IMG/VR virus record: IMGVR_UViG_3300021962_008753
Location: 1-33,925 of that record
Source: a virus
Reading direction: 5' to 3' (one strand)
Length of the DNA stretch: 33,925 bases
Under the pieces are notes generated by a model, which saw only the letters and a program-made list of their open reading frames with translations, was not told the DNA's origin and did no database searches. Shown here one piece after another: positions 7,462 to 13,821 of this stretch (position 1 is its first letter; the number at the start of each line of letters is the position of its first letter). Both the position numbers and the translations under genes were made by a program.

Positions 7462-8232
7462 TTAATATTTGGTTACCATTTTATAATCAAGTATAGATAT
7501 TGGCTGAACTATGATTTCGTTCCATAAAGATGTTTTATTTTCTTTACATTCTTCCCAATTTCTACAAAGATTGTTCTCATTATCAGGATAAGAGAATCTA
7601 AATAAGTTAGCTGCTCTATTCCCTTTATCGGTTGCGAAAGATTTCACATCCGATTGAAAAGCGGCTACCAACCTACCTTTTAGTTTAACCAAAACATTAC
7701 TTTCAGGTCTAAAAAACTGCTTTTGCTGTACAGTAAAAGTTGATAACGCATAAGTGTAACCTGATTGTAAACTATCTACTAAATTTTTCATACCTTCTGG
7801 AGATGTCCAATGCATAGTTTCTATTTCTATGTTTGTATCACCATATGTATCTTTTGTAAATTGTTTATCCAATAAGATATAAGGTTCGATTGCCCCTCTA
7901 CTTTGAAAAAATGCTATCTTATCGTTTTGTATATTAACAATGTATTCTGCAAATTCATCAGCTAATCCCCAAACTCTATGGTTTATGAAATCCTCTATGA
8001 AATCCAATACATTCTTTTTCGTAAGGTCTGAATATAATTCGGTTTCTATATATAATTGATATCCAAAATATTTGTTAATCAATCCAACCAATTCGGCATT
8101 ATCATCAACCATGCCACCCCTAACATCATATCCTTTTTTTTGTAAAACCAAAAACTCATTCGCAATTTCTTCCCACTCACTTATAGTGTGAAAAGTTGTT
8201 TCAGGTTTTTGATATCCTCTAACTGGGTACAT
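7462..8232 (-). CDS. Protein of unknown function, possible degenerate ADP-ribosyltransferase-like C-terminus
   Basis: 256 residues, soluble. I do not recognise the family with certainty. N-terminal half: helical, with WEEIANEFLVLQKKGYDVRGG. C-terminal half is beta-rich: YALSTFTVQ, ESNVLVKLKGRLVAAF, NRAANLFRFSY, and TSLWNEIIVQPISIL near the end. The order ST(F)T then a late E followed by hydrophobics and P recalls the STS and ExE segments of ADP-ribosyltransferases, but no clear N-terminal catalytic Arg and only one Glu of the pair are present. It lies 3 nt after the ParB-like-domain gene and before the endolysin, in what looks like a late-expressed group. Confidence 0.7.
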   Translation of the reverse strand: MYPVRGYQKPETTFHTISEWEEIANEFLVLQKKGYDVRGGMVDDNAELVGLINKYFGYQLYIETELYSDLTKKNVLDFIEDFINHRVWGLADEFAEYIVNIQNDKIAFFQSRGAIEPYILLDKQFTKDTYGDTNIEIETMHWTSPEGMKNLVDSLQSGYTYALSTFTVQQKQFFRPESNVLVKLKGRLVAAFQSDVKSFATDKGNRAANLFRFSYPDNENNLCRNWEECKENKTSLWNEIIVQPISILDYKMVTKY

Positions 8233-8235
8233 AGT

Positions 8236-9201
8236 TTATCCTTTAGAGCCGGTATCAGCGGCTTTTGCTTTAATACCAATAGCTTCCGCAAATTTATTTG
8301 AACGTTGTACTAATGGTACAATTGGTTCATCTATAACTCGTACATTCATTGGAATTTGCTGATTAGGATGTGATGCGTTATATGCTACAACTGCCGCCCA
8401 TCTATGGTGTCCATCCAATACATATCCATCGTTTGAAACATATATAGGTGCGGTAATTGAGGGATGCTTTGGATTTTCCTCCAATGCTTTACTCATTCCT
8501 GCTACCTTAACACCAACCAATTCCGATTGAGTTGCTTTTAATCTATCCGGTGGAACTGCCGCCGGTTGTGATACATTTATACCCTGTTTCTCTAACATTT
8601 GTTTAAAGAATTCTTCGGTATCAGCTTCACCACTTTTATCTTTTGGTAATTTATCAGCCGGAGAACCTGGTTCAGGCGTTCCTTTAAATTGCGGCATATC
8701 CTCACGAGAAATACCTTTGTTACCATCACAATATAAGTTGGTACCTGGAATTGAAACCTGGCATAAATTAAAGTTTGGTGCTTTTTCACCACTTGCTTTT
8801 GCCTGATTACCCAATTCAGCCAACTTATCTATAATAGTAGATATTTGTTGTCTTTCTACGGGAGTTACTTGAGATAGGGGTTTGTTTGAGAAATCTGCTC
8901 CTGGCATTAAATCCTTTAATTTAGGAATACCATTTCCTTTTTCAGCAGATGATGCGAAATCACTACCACCCAATTTTTGACCTGATTTAGTAGGTGTGGT
9001 ATTTTGTGGAATCTTTGGAGTTTGAGAATGCGGCTCTCCTTTTGGTAGTACTCCATTATTAGCTTGCTTAGCTTTATGGATTTCCGTAGGAGTGGGTTTA
9101 TCATGCTTAGATGGGTCATAATTCTGAACCACATAAACATTGCCCGTTTTTCTATTCTTTACAACTTCCTCTTCGGTTAATAGTGATTTTAACTTTATCA
9201 T
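8236..9201 (-). CDS. Large protein with C-terminal ParB/Srx-like domain
   Basis: 321 residues. The N-terminus (MIKLKSLLTEEE) is short and amphipathic; residues 30-110 are Pro/Asn/Thr-rich and probably disordered; ~110-210 is helical and of unknown fold. Residues ~225-295 contain a ParB/sulfiredoxin-like nucleotide-binding core: KATQSELVGVKVAGM, APIYVSNDGYVLDGHHRWAA, then a strand PMNVRVID. The DGHHRW motif (263-268) is the phosphate/nucleotide-binding signature of this superfamily. Such domains occur in phage polyvalent proteins, CTP switches, kinases and nucleases, so the reaction is not defined. Stop TAA lies next to the start of the downstream unknown gene. Confidence 0.75.
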   Translation of the reverse strand: MIKLKSLLTEEEVVKNRKTGNVYVVQNYDPSKHDKPTPTEIHKAKQANNGVLPKGEPHSQTPKIPQNTTPTKSGQKLGGSDFASSAEKGNGIPKLKDLMPGADFSNKPLSQVTPVERQQISTIIDKLAELGNQAKASGEKAPNFNLCQVSIPGTNLYCDGNKGISREDMPQFKGTPEPGSPADKLPKDKSGEADTEEFFKQMLEKQGINVSQPAAVPPDRLKATQSELVGVKVAGMSKALEENPKHPSITAPIYVSNDGYVLDGHHRWAAVVAYNASHPNQQIPMNVRVIDEPIVPLVQRSNKFAEAIGIKAKAADTGSKG

Positions 9202-9202
9202 A

Positions 9203-9331
9203 TTATCTACCCTGTCCTCTATATTGTTTTGGTTTTTGTTCTTTAGGGCCGTAGTTTTTTTTAATTTTGCCAGTAGCCTTTTTGCCGAAAGAAACCTTTT
9301 GTGCGGTATTCGCAGATTTTGCCTTTGCCAT
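9203..9331 (-). CDS. 42-residue basic protein
   Basis: ATG at 9331, TAA at 9203-9205, translated by hand; too short for usual ORF cut-offs. Sequence begins MAKAKSANTAQKVSFGKK and ends KPKQYRGQGR: about one third Lys/Arg, no hydrophobic core, Gly-rich tail. Its stop is 1 nt before the ATG of the ParB-like gene, giving operon-type packing with no other explanation for the gap. It resembles small Lys-rich proteins that I recall from other large phages; possibly nucleic-acid-binding. Function unknown. Confidence 0.75.
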   Translation of the reverse strand: MAKAKSANTAQKVSFGKKATGKIKKNYGPKEQKPKQYRGQGR

Positions 9332-9365
9332 GTAAAAAATTAGTTATTCTCTGATTGATTTTGAT

Positions 9366-9626
9366 TTACTTTTTTGTAGCTTTAGCTTTAGCCTTTACAG
9401 TTTTTACTACTGTTTCTGCAACATTGATTGCTGTTTCATTTTCAGAAACTATTTCTGCTGCTTTTTTTGTAGCTTTCTTTGCTTTTGAAATGCCAGATTT
9501 AACCTTTTGAGTTACCTTCTTTGTTTCAGGTGCAATTTCTTCTACTTTCTCAACAAAAGTTTCAGCTGCTTCTTCGATTTGTTCTGCCTTTACAAAAAGG
9601 TTTTTAATGAATGCGAATAATCCCAT
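9366..9626 (-). CDS. Lys/Ala/Glu-rich helical protein, possibly DNA-associated
   Basis: 86 residues. N-terminal short hydrophobic patch (MGLFAFIKNLFVKA), an acidic helix (EQIEEAAETFVEKVEE), then a Lys/Ala-rich tail (SKAKKATKKAAEI, VKAKAKATKK) like the basic tails of histone-H1-type proteins. No enzyme motifs. It has flanking non-coding gaps (34 nt downstream, 51 nt upstream) with a weak promoter-like site upstream. Candidate nucleoid- or capsid-internal protein; low certainty. Confidence 0.65.
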   Translation of the reverse strand: MGLFAFIKNLFVKAEQIEEAAETFVEKVEEIAPETKKVTQKVKSGISKAKKATKKAAEIVSENETAINVAETVVKTVKAKAKATKK

Positions 9627-9662
9627 AGTTGTTTTGTTTTAATTAACAATTTATTGTAAATA

Positions 9663-9692
9663 TAAATATAAAAAATTTTATTTAAACTCCAA
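9663..9692 (-). promoter_or_regulatory. Weak promoter-like site
   Basis: Reverse strand: TTGG (9689-9692), about 19 nt, TATATTTA (9663-9670), one base off the window's consensus. Located in the 51-nt gap ahead of the gene starting at 9626. Confidence 0.3.
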
Positions 9693-9986
9693 TCCATAAA
9701 ATTGATAATTTTTATGAACAGATTCTAAATCTCCCATCGATATAGCTTCATCTTCATCTCTATATATAGCATCAACGGGACATTCTGGAATACATGCCCC
9801 ACAATCGATACACATAGATGGGTCTATAAATAATTGTTTATCAGAAAGTTCTTCTTTAGTCATAGAACTAACTTCTCTTCCTAATCTATCTGTATAGATA
9901 GGTCCGTTTATACAATCGATAGGACATACATTTACGCACGCTGTATCAACGCATCCAACACAATTTTTACCGATAATAAAGCTCAT
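9678..9986 (-). CDS. Ferredoxin with two Fe-S clusters
   Basis: 102 residues, electron carrier. First cluster motif C9-x2-C12-x4-C17-x3-C21-P; second C59-x2-C62-x2-C65-x3-C69-P. Both sets of four cysteines are present, so two [4Fe-4S] clusters are expected; the x4 spacing and 30-plus-residue separation resemble the bacterial 7Fe/8Fe ferredoxins with an inserted loop. The C-terminal extension ends VHKNYQFYGLEFK. Its ATG overlaps the last base of the nucleotidyltransferase stop. Partner enzyme is unknown; the 2OG oxygenases do not normally need ferredoxin. An unusual auxiliary gene for a phage of this type. Confidence 0.92.
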   Translation of the reverse strand: MSFIIGKNCVGCVDTACVNVCPIDCINGPIYTDRLGREVSSMTKEELSDKQLFIDPSMCIDCGACIPECPVDAIYRDEDEAISMGDLESVHKNYQFYGLEFK

Positions 9987-10420
9987 TATTTATTTTTTAA
10001 AAGCCAAGAAGATGATTGAATTTTTTCTCCCAAACCAAAAACCATTTCGATTCCTAATTTTTCACAAATTTCTTTTTCACCAATCGTTTCGGCCGTTTGG
10101 TCTCCACCATTAGTAAATACGAATCGTTGGTATTCATCCTTATAAGTATTATAAATTTTTTCTACTGTATTAGAAACCAATCTATTTTCATCGGATGCTA
10201 TGACTGCATAATCAACCGGCTTTAAGTTTTCTACGATATACCTTCGTTGTGCCTGATTCATAAATTCTTTAGAACCTTTCATAGCTCGTTGTATATCATT
10301 ATTTACAATGACAATTAGTTTATCACCATATCGTTTACTTTGTATTAAATATTCAATATGTCCTTCATGGACGGGATTAAAATATCCACTTGCAATCACT
10401 AATGATTTAATCTTCTCCAT
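9986..10420 (-). CDS. Cytidylyltransferase-fold nucleotidyltransferase (RfaE/HldE-C-like)
   Basis: 144 residues. Residues 7-30 hold the class signature GYFNPVHEGH with H18-x2-H21, the nucleotide-phosphate-binding motif of the cytidylyltransferase superfamily. YGDKLIVIVNND and QAQRRYIVENLKPVD follow the order seen in adenylyltransferase domains of HldE/RfaE and related sugar-phosphate or glycerol-phosphate enzymes; the end (QSSSWLL) corresponds to the ISSS-type motif of the family. It overlaps the next gene by 14 nt. Established role of relatives: make NDP-activated sugars or alcohols. With a heptose-7-phosphate-kinase-like gene at 11748-12782, activation of a heptose is a sensible but unproven guess. 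Confidence 0.85.
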   Translation of the reverse strand: MEKIKSLVIASGYFNPVHEGHIEYLIQSKRYGDKLIVIVNNDIQRAMKGSKEFMNQAQRRYIVENLKPVDYAVIASDENRLVSNTVEKIYNTYKDEYQRFVFTNGGDQTAETIGEKEICEKLGIEMVFGLGEKIQSSSWLLKNK

Positions 10421-10655
10421 AGAGTGAGAAACGTTTTACAGGTATTTCTACCTCTTCCTGCTTAATAATTTCAACTGTTCCCTTCCTTGCTTCAATGTAA
10501 AAGTTGGTATCACCATTGATTTGAAACCAACCTTCCAATGCATCAGTAAGAGATGGGTAAATGCCTTTTTGACTACCATCGGCAAATACCCATCTATCTC
10601 CTGGCGGAACTCTTTTAAGGACTAATTCTTTTTGTTCTTTGAGTTCTTTTTCCAT
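10407..10655 (-). CDS. Hypothetical protein, 82 aa
   Basis: Not recognised. Soluble, no membrane segment. A charged N-terminal helix (MEKELKEQKELVLKRV) is followed by PPGDRWVFADGSQKG and a small alpha/beta region (LTDALEGWFQ, FYIEARKGTVEII). Packed 1 nt after the DUF4494-like gene and overlapping the nucleotidyltransferase by 14 nt, so co-transcribed from the promoter at 10905-10936. Confidence 0.65.
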   Translation of the reverse strand: MEKELKEQKELVLKRVPPGDRWVFADGSQKGIYPSLTDALEGWFQINGDTNFYIEARKGTVEIIKQEEVEIPVKRFSLYGED

Positions 10656-10656
10656 A

Positions 10657-10863
10657 TTAGAATACTTCTAAGATTTTAGTTTCAGATACCTTAACTACTT
10701 CGTATTCTAAATTAACACCTTCGGATACGAACTTCTGAACCAATTTAGCTTCTGCTTCCGTTACCGATAATGCATCAACTAAATAGTTTTCTTTGTTCTT
10801 TTTAATTTTACCTTTCGCATCTTCTACTTCTACTGCGACTAATACTGAATAAAACTTTGCCAT
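10657..10863 (-). CDS. DUF4494-like small protein
   Basis: 68 residues. N-terminal strand MAKFYSVLVAVEVED, a Lys-rich turn, then KENYLVDALSVTEAEAKLVQKF and a final strand YEVVKVSETKILEVF. The YLVDALSxTEAEA motif is what I recognise from DUF4494, a small family found widely in Bacteroidota and their phages; function undescribed as far as I know. First gene after a strong promoter-like site (leader about 41 nt). Confidence 0.7.
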   Translation of the reverse strand: MAKFYSVLVAVEVEDAKGKIKKNKENYLVDALSVTEAEAKLVQKFVSEGVNLEYEVVKVSETKILEVF

Positions 10864-10904
10864 AACTTTTGTTTGTTTTAAATTAATTATTTTATTTAAT
10901 GTTT

Positions 10905-10936
10905 CAAATATACAACTATTTTTTTAAATTACCAAA
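10905..10936 (-). promoter_or_regulatory. Bacteroidota-type promoter
   Basis: Reverse strand: TTTGG with TTTG at 10933-10936, exactly 20 nt, TATATTTG at 10905-10912. It abuts the T-tract of the terminator at 10943-10960. ATG of the next gene lies about 41 nt downstream. Drives the 10863-9678 group. Confidence 0.8.
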
Positions 10937-10960
10937 TAAAAATGGGAGATTACTCTCCCA
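10937..10960 (-). terminator. Rho-independent terminator after the histone-like gene
   Basis: 7-bp stem TGGGAGA/TCTCCCA (10943-10949 with 10954-10960), 4-nt loop, T-tract on the minus strand running into the next promoter. It lies 4 nt after the stop codon of the gene 10965-11147. Its stem and tail closely match those of the terminator at 6574-6602. Confidence 0.85.
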
Positions 10961-10964
10961 AATT

Positions 10965-11147
10965 TTACTTACCACCTTTAGTTTCTTCAACCGATGCTTG
11001 TCTATAATCAGTAACTAATTTTTTCAAATCACCGATATGCGTTCTTGCATTCTTTTGAGATACTTTTGTTGTTTTGTTGTGCTCTTCTTCAAATTTTGTA
11101 AACAATGATTTCATCGTTTCAAAAATTTCCTGCTTTTTACTAGCCAT
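10965..11147 (-). CDS. Histone-H1-like small nucleoid protein
   Basis: 60 residues, highly charged and helical, no hydrophobic core. The pattern MKSLFTKFEEEHNK, then R-x4-DLKKLVTDYRQ-x-S-x-E-x2-K matches the short helical domain of bacterial histone-H1/Hc1-like proteins that I know from Bacteroidota. These bind DNA non-specifically. It forms a single-gene transcription unit: promoter-like site at 11169-11200 and terminator at 10937-10960. Such isolation suggests high or separately timed expression. Function inferred from pattern only. Confidence 0.65.
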   Translation of the reverse strand: MASKKQEIFETMKSLFTKFEEEHNKTTKVSQKNARTHIGDLKKLVTDYRQASVEETKGGK

Positions 11148-11168
11148 AAATTGGGTTTTTTAATTAAA

Positions 11169-11200
11169 CAAATATAAGGAGTTTTTTTGGAGTTACCAAA
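11169..11200 (-). promoter_or_regulatory. Bacteroidota-type promoter
   Basis: Reverse strand: TTTGG with TTTG at 11197-11200, exactly 20 nt, TATATTTG at 11169-11176. The upstream element touches the stop codon of the preceding gene (11201-11203). ATG at 11147 is about 21 nt downstream. Confidence 0.8.
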
Positions 11201-11401
11201 TTATCTTCCTCTTTTTCTAATCAGCTCCATCTCTTTTAGATATTTAGCTGTGTATTTATTTTCAACTGAAATTGGTCCGTTTGGTTGTTTATTTAAATCG
11301 TACTTCCAAATTGAAACACAATCTTCATCTTCGAATATGTATTCAAATTTGCGAGGTTTTTCCATTTTACCCGTATTCTCTTTAATAACTTTTAGTGCCA
11401 T
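11201..11401 (-). CDS. Hypothetical protein, 66 aa
   Basis: Start chosen at the ATG ending at 11401 (MALKVIKEN), 1 nt after the IscA-type gene's stop; a start eight codons earlier would overlap that gene. Soluble and charged: FEYIFEDEDCVSIWKYDLNK, then ENKYTAKYLKEMELIRKRGR. Not recognised. Co-transcribed with the Fe-S carrier gene, so a linked role is possible but not shown. Confidence 0.65.
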   Translation of the reverse strand: MALKVIKENTGKMEKPRKFEYIFEDEDCVSIWKYDLNKQPNGPISVENKYTAKYLKEMELIRKRGR

Positions 11402-11402
11402 A

Positions 11403-11726
11403 TTATAGTGAAAAACTTTCTCCACATCCGCATGTTCGGCTAGCGTTAGGATTTATGAATTGAAAACCTTTACCATTTAAACCATCTGAAAATTCCAATT
11501 CAGTACCGATTAGGTATAGTAAGGATTTATTATCTATCAATATCTTTACTCCTTTATCTTCCGAAAGTGTATCGTTTGGTTGTTGTTCTGTATCGAATGT
11601 GAGTTCATATGATAGACCACTACATCCACCACCCTTTACTGATACTCTTAGATATGGAGTTGCAAATCCACTTTCTTCGATAAGTTTTACAACTCTTTTA
11701 GCTGCTGTTTCTGTTACTGTTACCAT
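11403..11726 (-). CDS. A-type Fe-S cluster carrier (IscA/ErpA/HesB family)
   Basis: 107 residues, the normal family length. Start at the ATG of MVTVTETAAKRV; a TTG three codons earlier is part of the promoter. All three cluster cysteines are in place: Cys35 in GGGCSGLSY, and Cys99 and Cys101 in the C-terminal TCGCGESF. A-type carriers accept [2Fe-2S]/[4Fe-4S] clusters from a scaffold and hand them to target proteins. Possible phage targets in this window are the ferredoxin (9678-9986) and the Fe-S nuclease (26846-27709). The promoter element ends 6 nt before the ATG, so the message may be leaderless. Confidence 0.93.
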   Translation of the reverse strand: MVTVTETAAKRVVKLIEESGFATPYLRVSVKGGGCSGLSYELTFDTEQQPNDTLSEDKGVKILIDNKSLLYLIGTELEFSDGLNGKGFQFINPNASRTCGCGESFSL

Positions 11727-11732
11727 ATTATT

Positions 11733-11764
11733 CAAATATAAGAAAAATTATCCAATTTGCCAAG
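11733..11764 (-). promoter_or_regulatory. Bacteroidota-type promoter, probably giving a leaderless message
   Basis: Reverse strand: CTTGG with CTTG at 11761-11764, exactly 20 nt, TATATTTG at 11733-11740. Only 6 nt separate the last G of the element from the ATG of the IscA-type gene. Confidence 0.7.
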
Positions 11765-12782
11765 TTCTCATTCCAAATTTATTCCAAGTAAATGGTTGAT
11801 GATATCCCATTTCCAATTTATCTAATGCTTTAATGACATCATATTTGGTGTTATTTGGGCAATAGAAAAACATAAATCCACCACCACCTGCTCCACTTAT
11901 CTTACCACCCGTTGCACCTGCTTTTAATGCTGTTTCATATAGTAATTCGATTTCAGGTGTACTAATACCTTTAGCTAATAATTTCTTTTGTTGAAATCCA
12001 TAATCTAATATTTCACCCAATTCATCTATGTTTCCCCTTATTAAACAATCTTTAATAAGTTTAGCTTGCTCTACCAATGCGTGTAGTGAAAGTAAGGATG
12101 TCGTATTATTATCAGCCATTTTCTTAACTTGCTCTTCTAATACATCTGAACTATTGCGAGTAAAATTAGTAAAGTATAAAACTATATTATTTTCAATCTC
12201 ATCTTGTACTCTATCTCTAATTCGAATTGGATTTACAATTACATCGTTTCCTCTGAATTCCATATAATTGAATCCACCAAATGCTGCGGCATATTGGTCT
12301 TGCTTACCACCATTTTCTTTTAATTCAATTCTTTCAATTTGAATTGCCATTTCTGCTATATCATATTCACCTAATGGTAAGTTGAATAGTTCCATATAAA
12401 CTCCTATAAGAGAAACGATTAATGTAGATGATGTACCTAAACCACTTCCGGTAGGTACATCTTGGTATGAAACAATATCATAACCAATTGGTTCTATTTT
12501 GAATCGTTTGCAAATGTGATTATGAGTTGCTTTAAAGAGCTTTAATCCGTATGAACAATCCAACTCACTATTGAAATCATGCTCCTCATATTCATTCTTA
12601 TTTATCCATTTAAATGTAACTTTGTTATCATCTCTCAATTGCAAAGAGGTATGAGTAAATAAACGAATAGTCGTATTAATTACTGCACCAATATGAGTTT
12701 TAGTATATTCCGGCATATCAGTACCACCGCCGCCAAAACTTATTCTAAATGGAACTTTACTCCTGTATATTTTCTTCTTCAT
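11748..12782 (-). CDS. hddA: GHMP-family sugar kinase, heptose-7-phosphate-kinase-like
   Basis: 344 residues. Motifs in order: PFRISFGGGGTDMPEY (11-26), the ATP-binding motif PTGSGLGTSST (110-120), ENGGKQDQYAAAFGG, and the C-terminal KISGAGGGGFMFF. This set and length match D-glycero-D-manno-heptose 7-phosphate kinase (HddA) and the related fucokinase-like kinases. HddA makes heptose-1,7-bisphosphate, the first kinase step toward GDP-heptose for surface glycans. Overlaps the upstream regulator-like gene by 26 nt. No isomerase (GmhA) is visible here, and the phosphatase and nucleotidyltransferase partners would be, at best, the HAD protein at 13822 and the enzyme at 9986. Exact sugar uncertain. 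Confidence 0.85.
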   Translation of the reverse strand: MKKKIYRSKVPFRISFGGGGTDMPEYTKTHIGAVINTTIRLFTHTSLQLRDDNKVTFKWINKNEYEEHDFNSELDCSYGLKLFKATHNHICKRFKIEPIGYDIVSYQDVPTGSGLGTSSTLIVSLIGVYMELFNLPLGEYDIAEMAIQIERIELKENGGKQDQYAAAFGGFNYMEFRGNDVIVNPIRIRDRVQDEIENNIVLYFTNFTRNSSDVLEEQVKKMADNNTTSLLSLHALVEQAKLIKDCLIRGNIDELGEILDYGFQQKKLLAKGISTPEIELLYETALKAGATGGKISGAGGGGFMFFYCPNNTKYDVIKALDKLEMGYHQPFTWNKFGMRTWQIG

Positions 12783-13329
12783 CTAAATGATATCTTAATG
12801 GTATTTTTTTGATTTTGATTCGATTATCCCCTGCTAATAGAAAATAGCAATTGTAGCATAATGCTCTAACATTATCAATATGTCTATTATCTATATCACC
12901 ATCTAAGAAATCCAAAATGATTGGTGCTTTATTATCTGTGATTCTTCTCTCTGAATATCCGCAACAACTACATACTTCGGGAACCAATCCACTTTGAAAT
13001 ATTTTGTTTTTATATTTCCAAAGAGGAATATGATTGTGCATTCCTTCTAATAATTCTTCGGCTGGATATTTGTTTTTTCTAGCACCAAATGCCTTCTTTA
13101 TACCAACTCCATTTGGATTTTTTAAATCTTCAAAAATACCATATAGTTTTGCGTATTTTTTATAAGTATTATAAGATATACCCAATACTCTAGCCGCTTC
13201 CATTGCGGAGTTAGAATTTTCTTGTGCTGCTTTAATTTGTGATTCTAAGATTGGCTTTGCTCCCAATCCTCGCTTTGTGATGCGTTCTGTTAGATTCGGA
13301 AAGAATCCTTCGTTGTTTTCTATTTCCAT
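12757..13329 (-). CDS. HTH protein with degenerate HNH zinc domain, regulator candidate
   Basis: 190 residues from the ATG at 13329 (MEIENNEG); a TTG ten codons upstream lies in the inverted repeat and is rejected. Residues ~38-64 form a helix-turn-helix (SAMEAARVLGISYNTYKKYAK). Residues ~118-165 follow the HNH layout: C120-x2-C123, then ILDFLDGDIDNRHIDNVRALCYNCYFL with C158-x2-C161. The zinc cysteines are kept, but the HNH catalytic His positions read Asp-Phe and Tyr, so nuclease activity is doubtful. DNA-binding regulator is more likely than homing nuclease. A 9-bp inverted repeat sits just upstream. Confidence 0.75.
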   Translation of the reverse strand: MEIENNEGFFPNLTERITKRGLGAKPILESQIKAAQENSNSAMEAARVLGISYNTYKKYAKLYGIFEDLKNPNGVGIKKAFGARKNKYPAEELLEGMHNHIPLWKYKNKIFQSGLVPEVCSCCGYSERRITDNKAPIILDFLDGDIDNRHIDNVRALCYNCYFLLAGDNRIKIKKIPLRYHLDEEENIQE

Positions 13330-13336
13330 AACATTA

Positions 13337-13361
13337 TTTTGATATATTATAAATATCAAAA
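13337..13361. repeat. 9-bp inverted repeat upstream of the HTH/HNH-like gene
   Basis: Arms TTTTGATAT (13337-13345) and ATATCAAAA (13353-13361), 7-nt spacer, 8 nt before the start codon at 13329. Likely operator or autoregulatory site; AT-rich sequence makes chance occurrence possible. Confidence 0.5.
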
Positions 13362-13371
13362 AATAATATTT

Positions 13372-13818
13372 CTACCCGATTAGCCCTATTAATTTTGAAA
13401 AAGTATCATCAGGTGATGCGGATGTATCCAAATCAACATAAAATTGAATAGGCGGTTCGTAATCCAATGCAAAGAAACTCTCTCTACCTCTAATTTTTTT
13501 AGTATGGCAGTATATTTCTTGTACTTTACATTCCGATTTAAATTTCTCTCGCAATTCTCTATAAGGAGAAACTAATGATATGACAACATCAGTTCCACAG
13601 CTATCTAAATATTTTGCAATATCAAATGCTTTTTGAATATTTCGTTCTCTACCTTCTTTGGAATAATCGGTGTTAGGGAATAGTTCTCTTAATTGGTCGC
13701 CATCTATATGGAATACGGATTTTCTCCAATTCTTTTTATCTGTTTGTAACCAATATTGTAACTTCTTAGCCAAAGTAGTTTTACCACTTCCCGGCTGACC
13801 TGTAAATAGGTAAATCAT
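13372..13818 (-). CDS. P-loop kinase resembling adenylylsulfate (APS) kinase
   Basis: 148 residues, a little shorter than CysC (about 200). Walker A GQPGSGKTT (7-15), then FHIDGDQLRELF, YSKEGRERNIQKAFDIAKYL and VVISLVSPYRELREKF: the same order as DGDxxR, the GFSxxDRxENIRR-type stretch and the SPxxxxR loop of APS kinase. APS kinase makes PAPS, the sulfate donor. In this setting (glycan genes downstream of it in the same direction) it could supply a sulfated or phosphorylated sugar, but no sulfotransferase is seen. Could instead be a small sugar or nucleoside kinase of the same fold. Confidence 0.75.
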   Translation of the reverse strand: MIYLFTGQPGSGKTTLAKKLQYWLQTDKKNWRKSVFHIDGDQLRELFPNTDYSKEGRERNIQKAFDIAKYLDSCGTDVVISLVSPYRELREKFKSECKVQEIYCHTKKIRGRESFFALDYEPPIQFYVDLDTSASPDDTFSKLIGLIG

Positions 13819-13821
13819 AAC

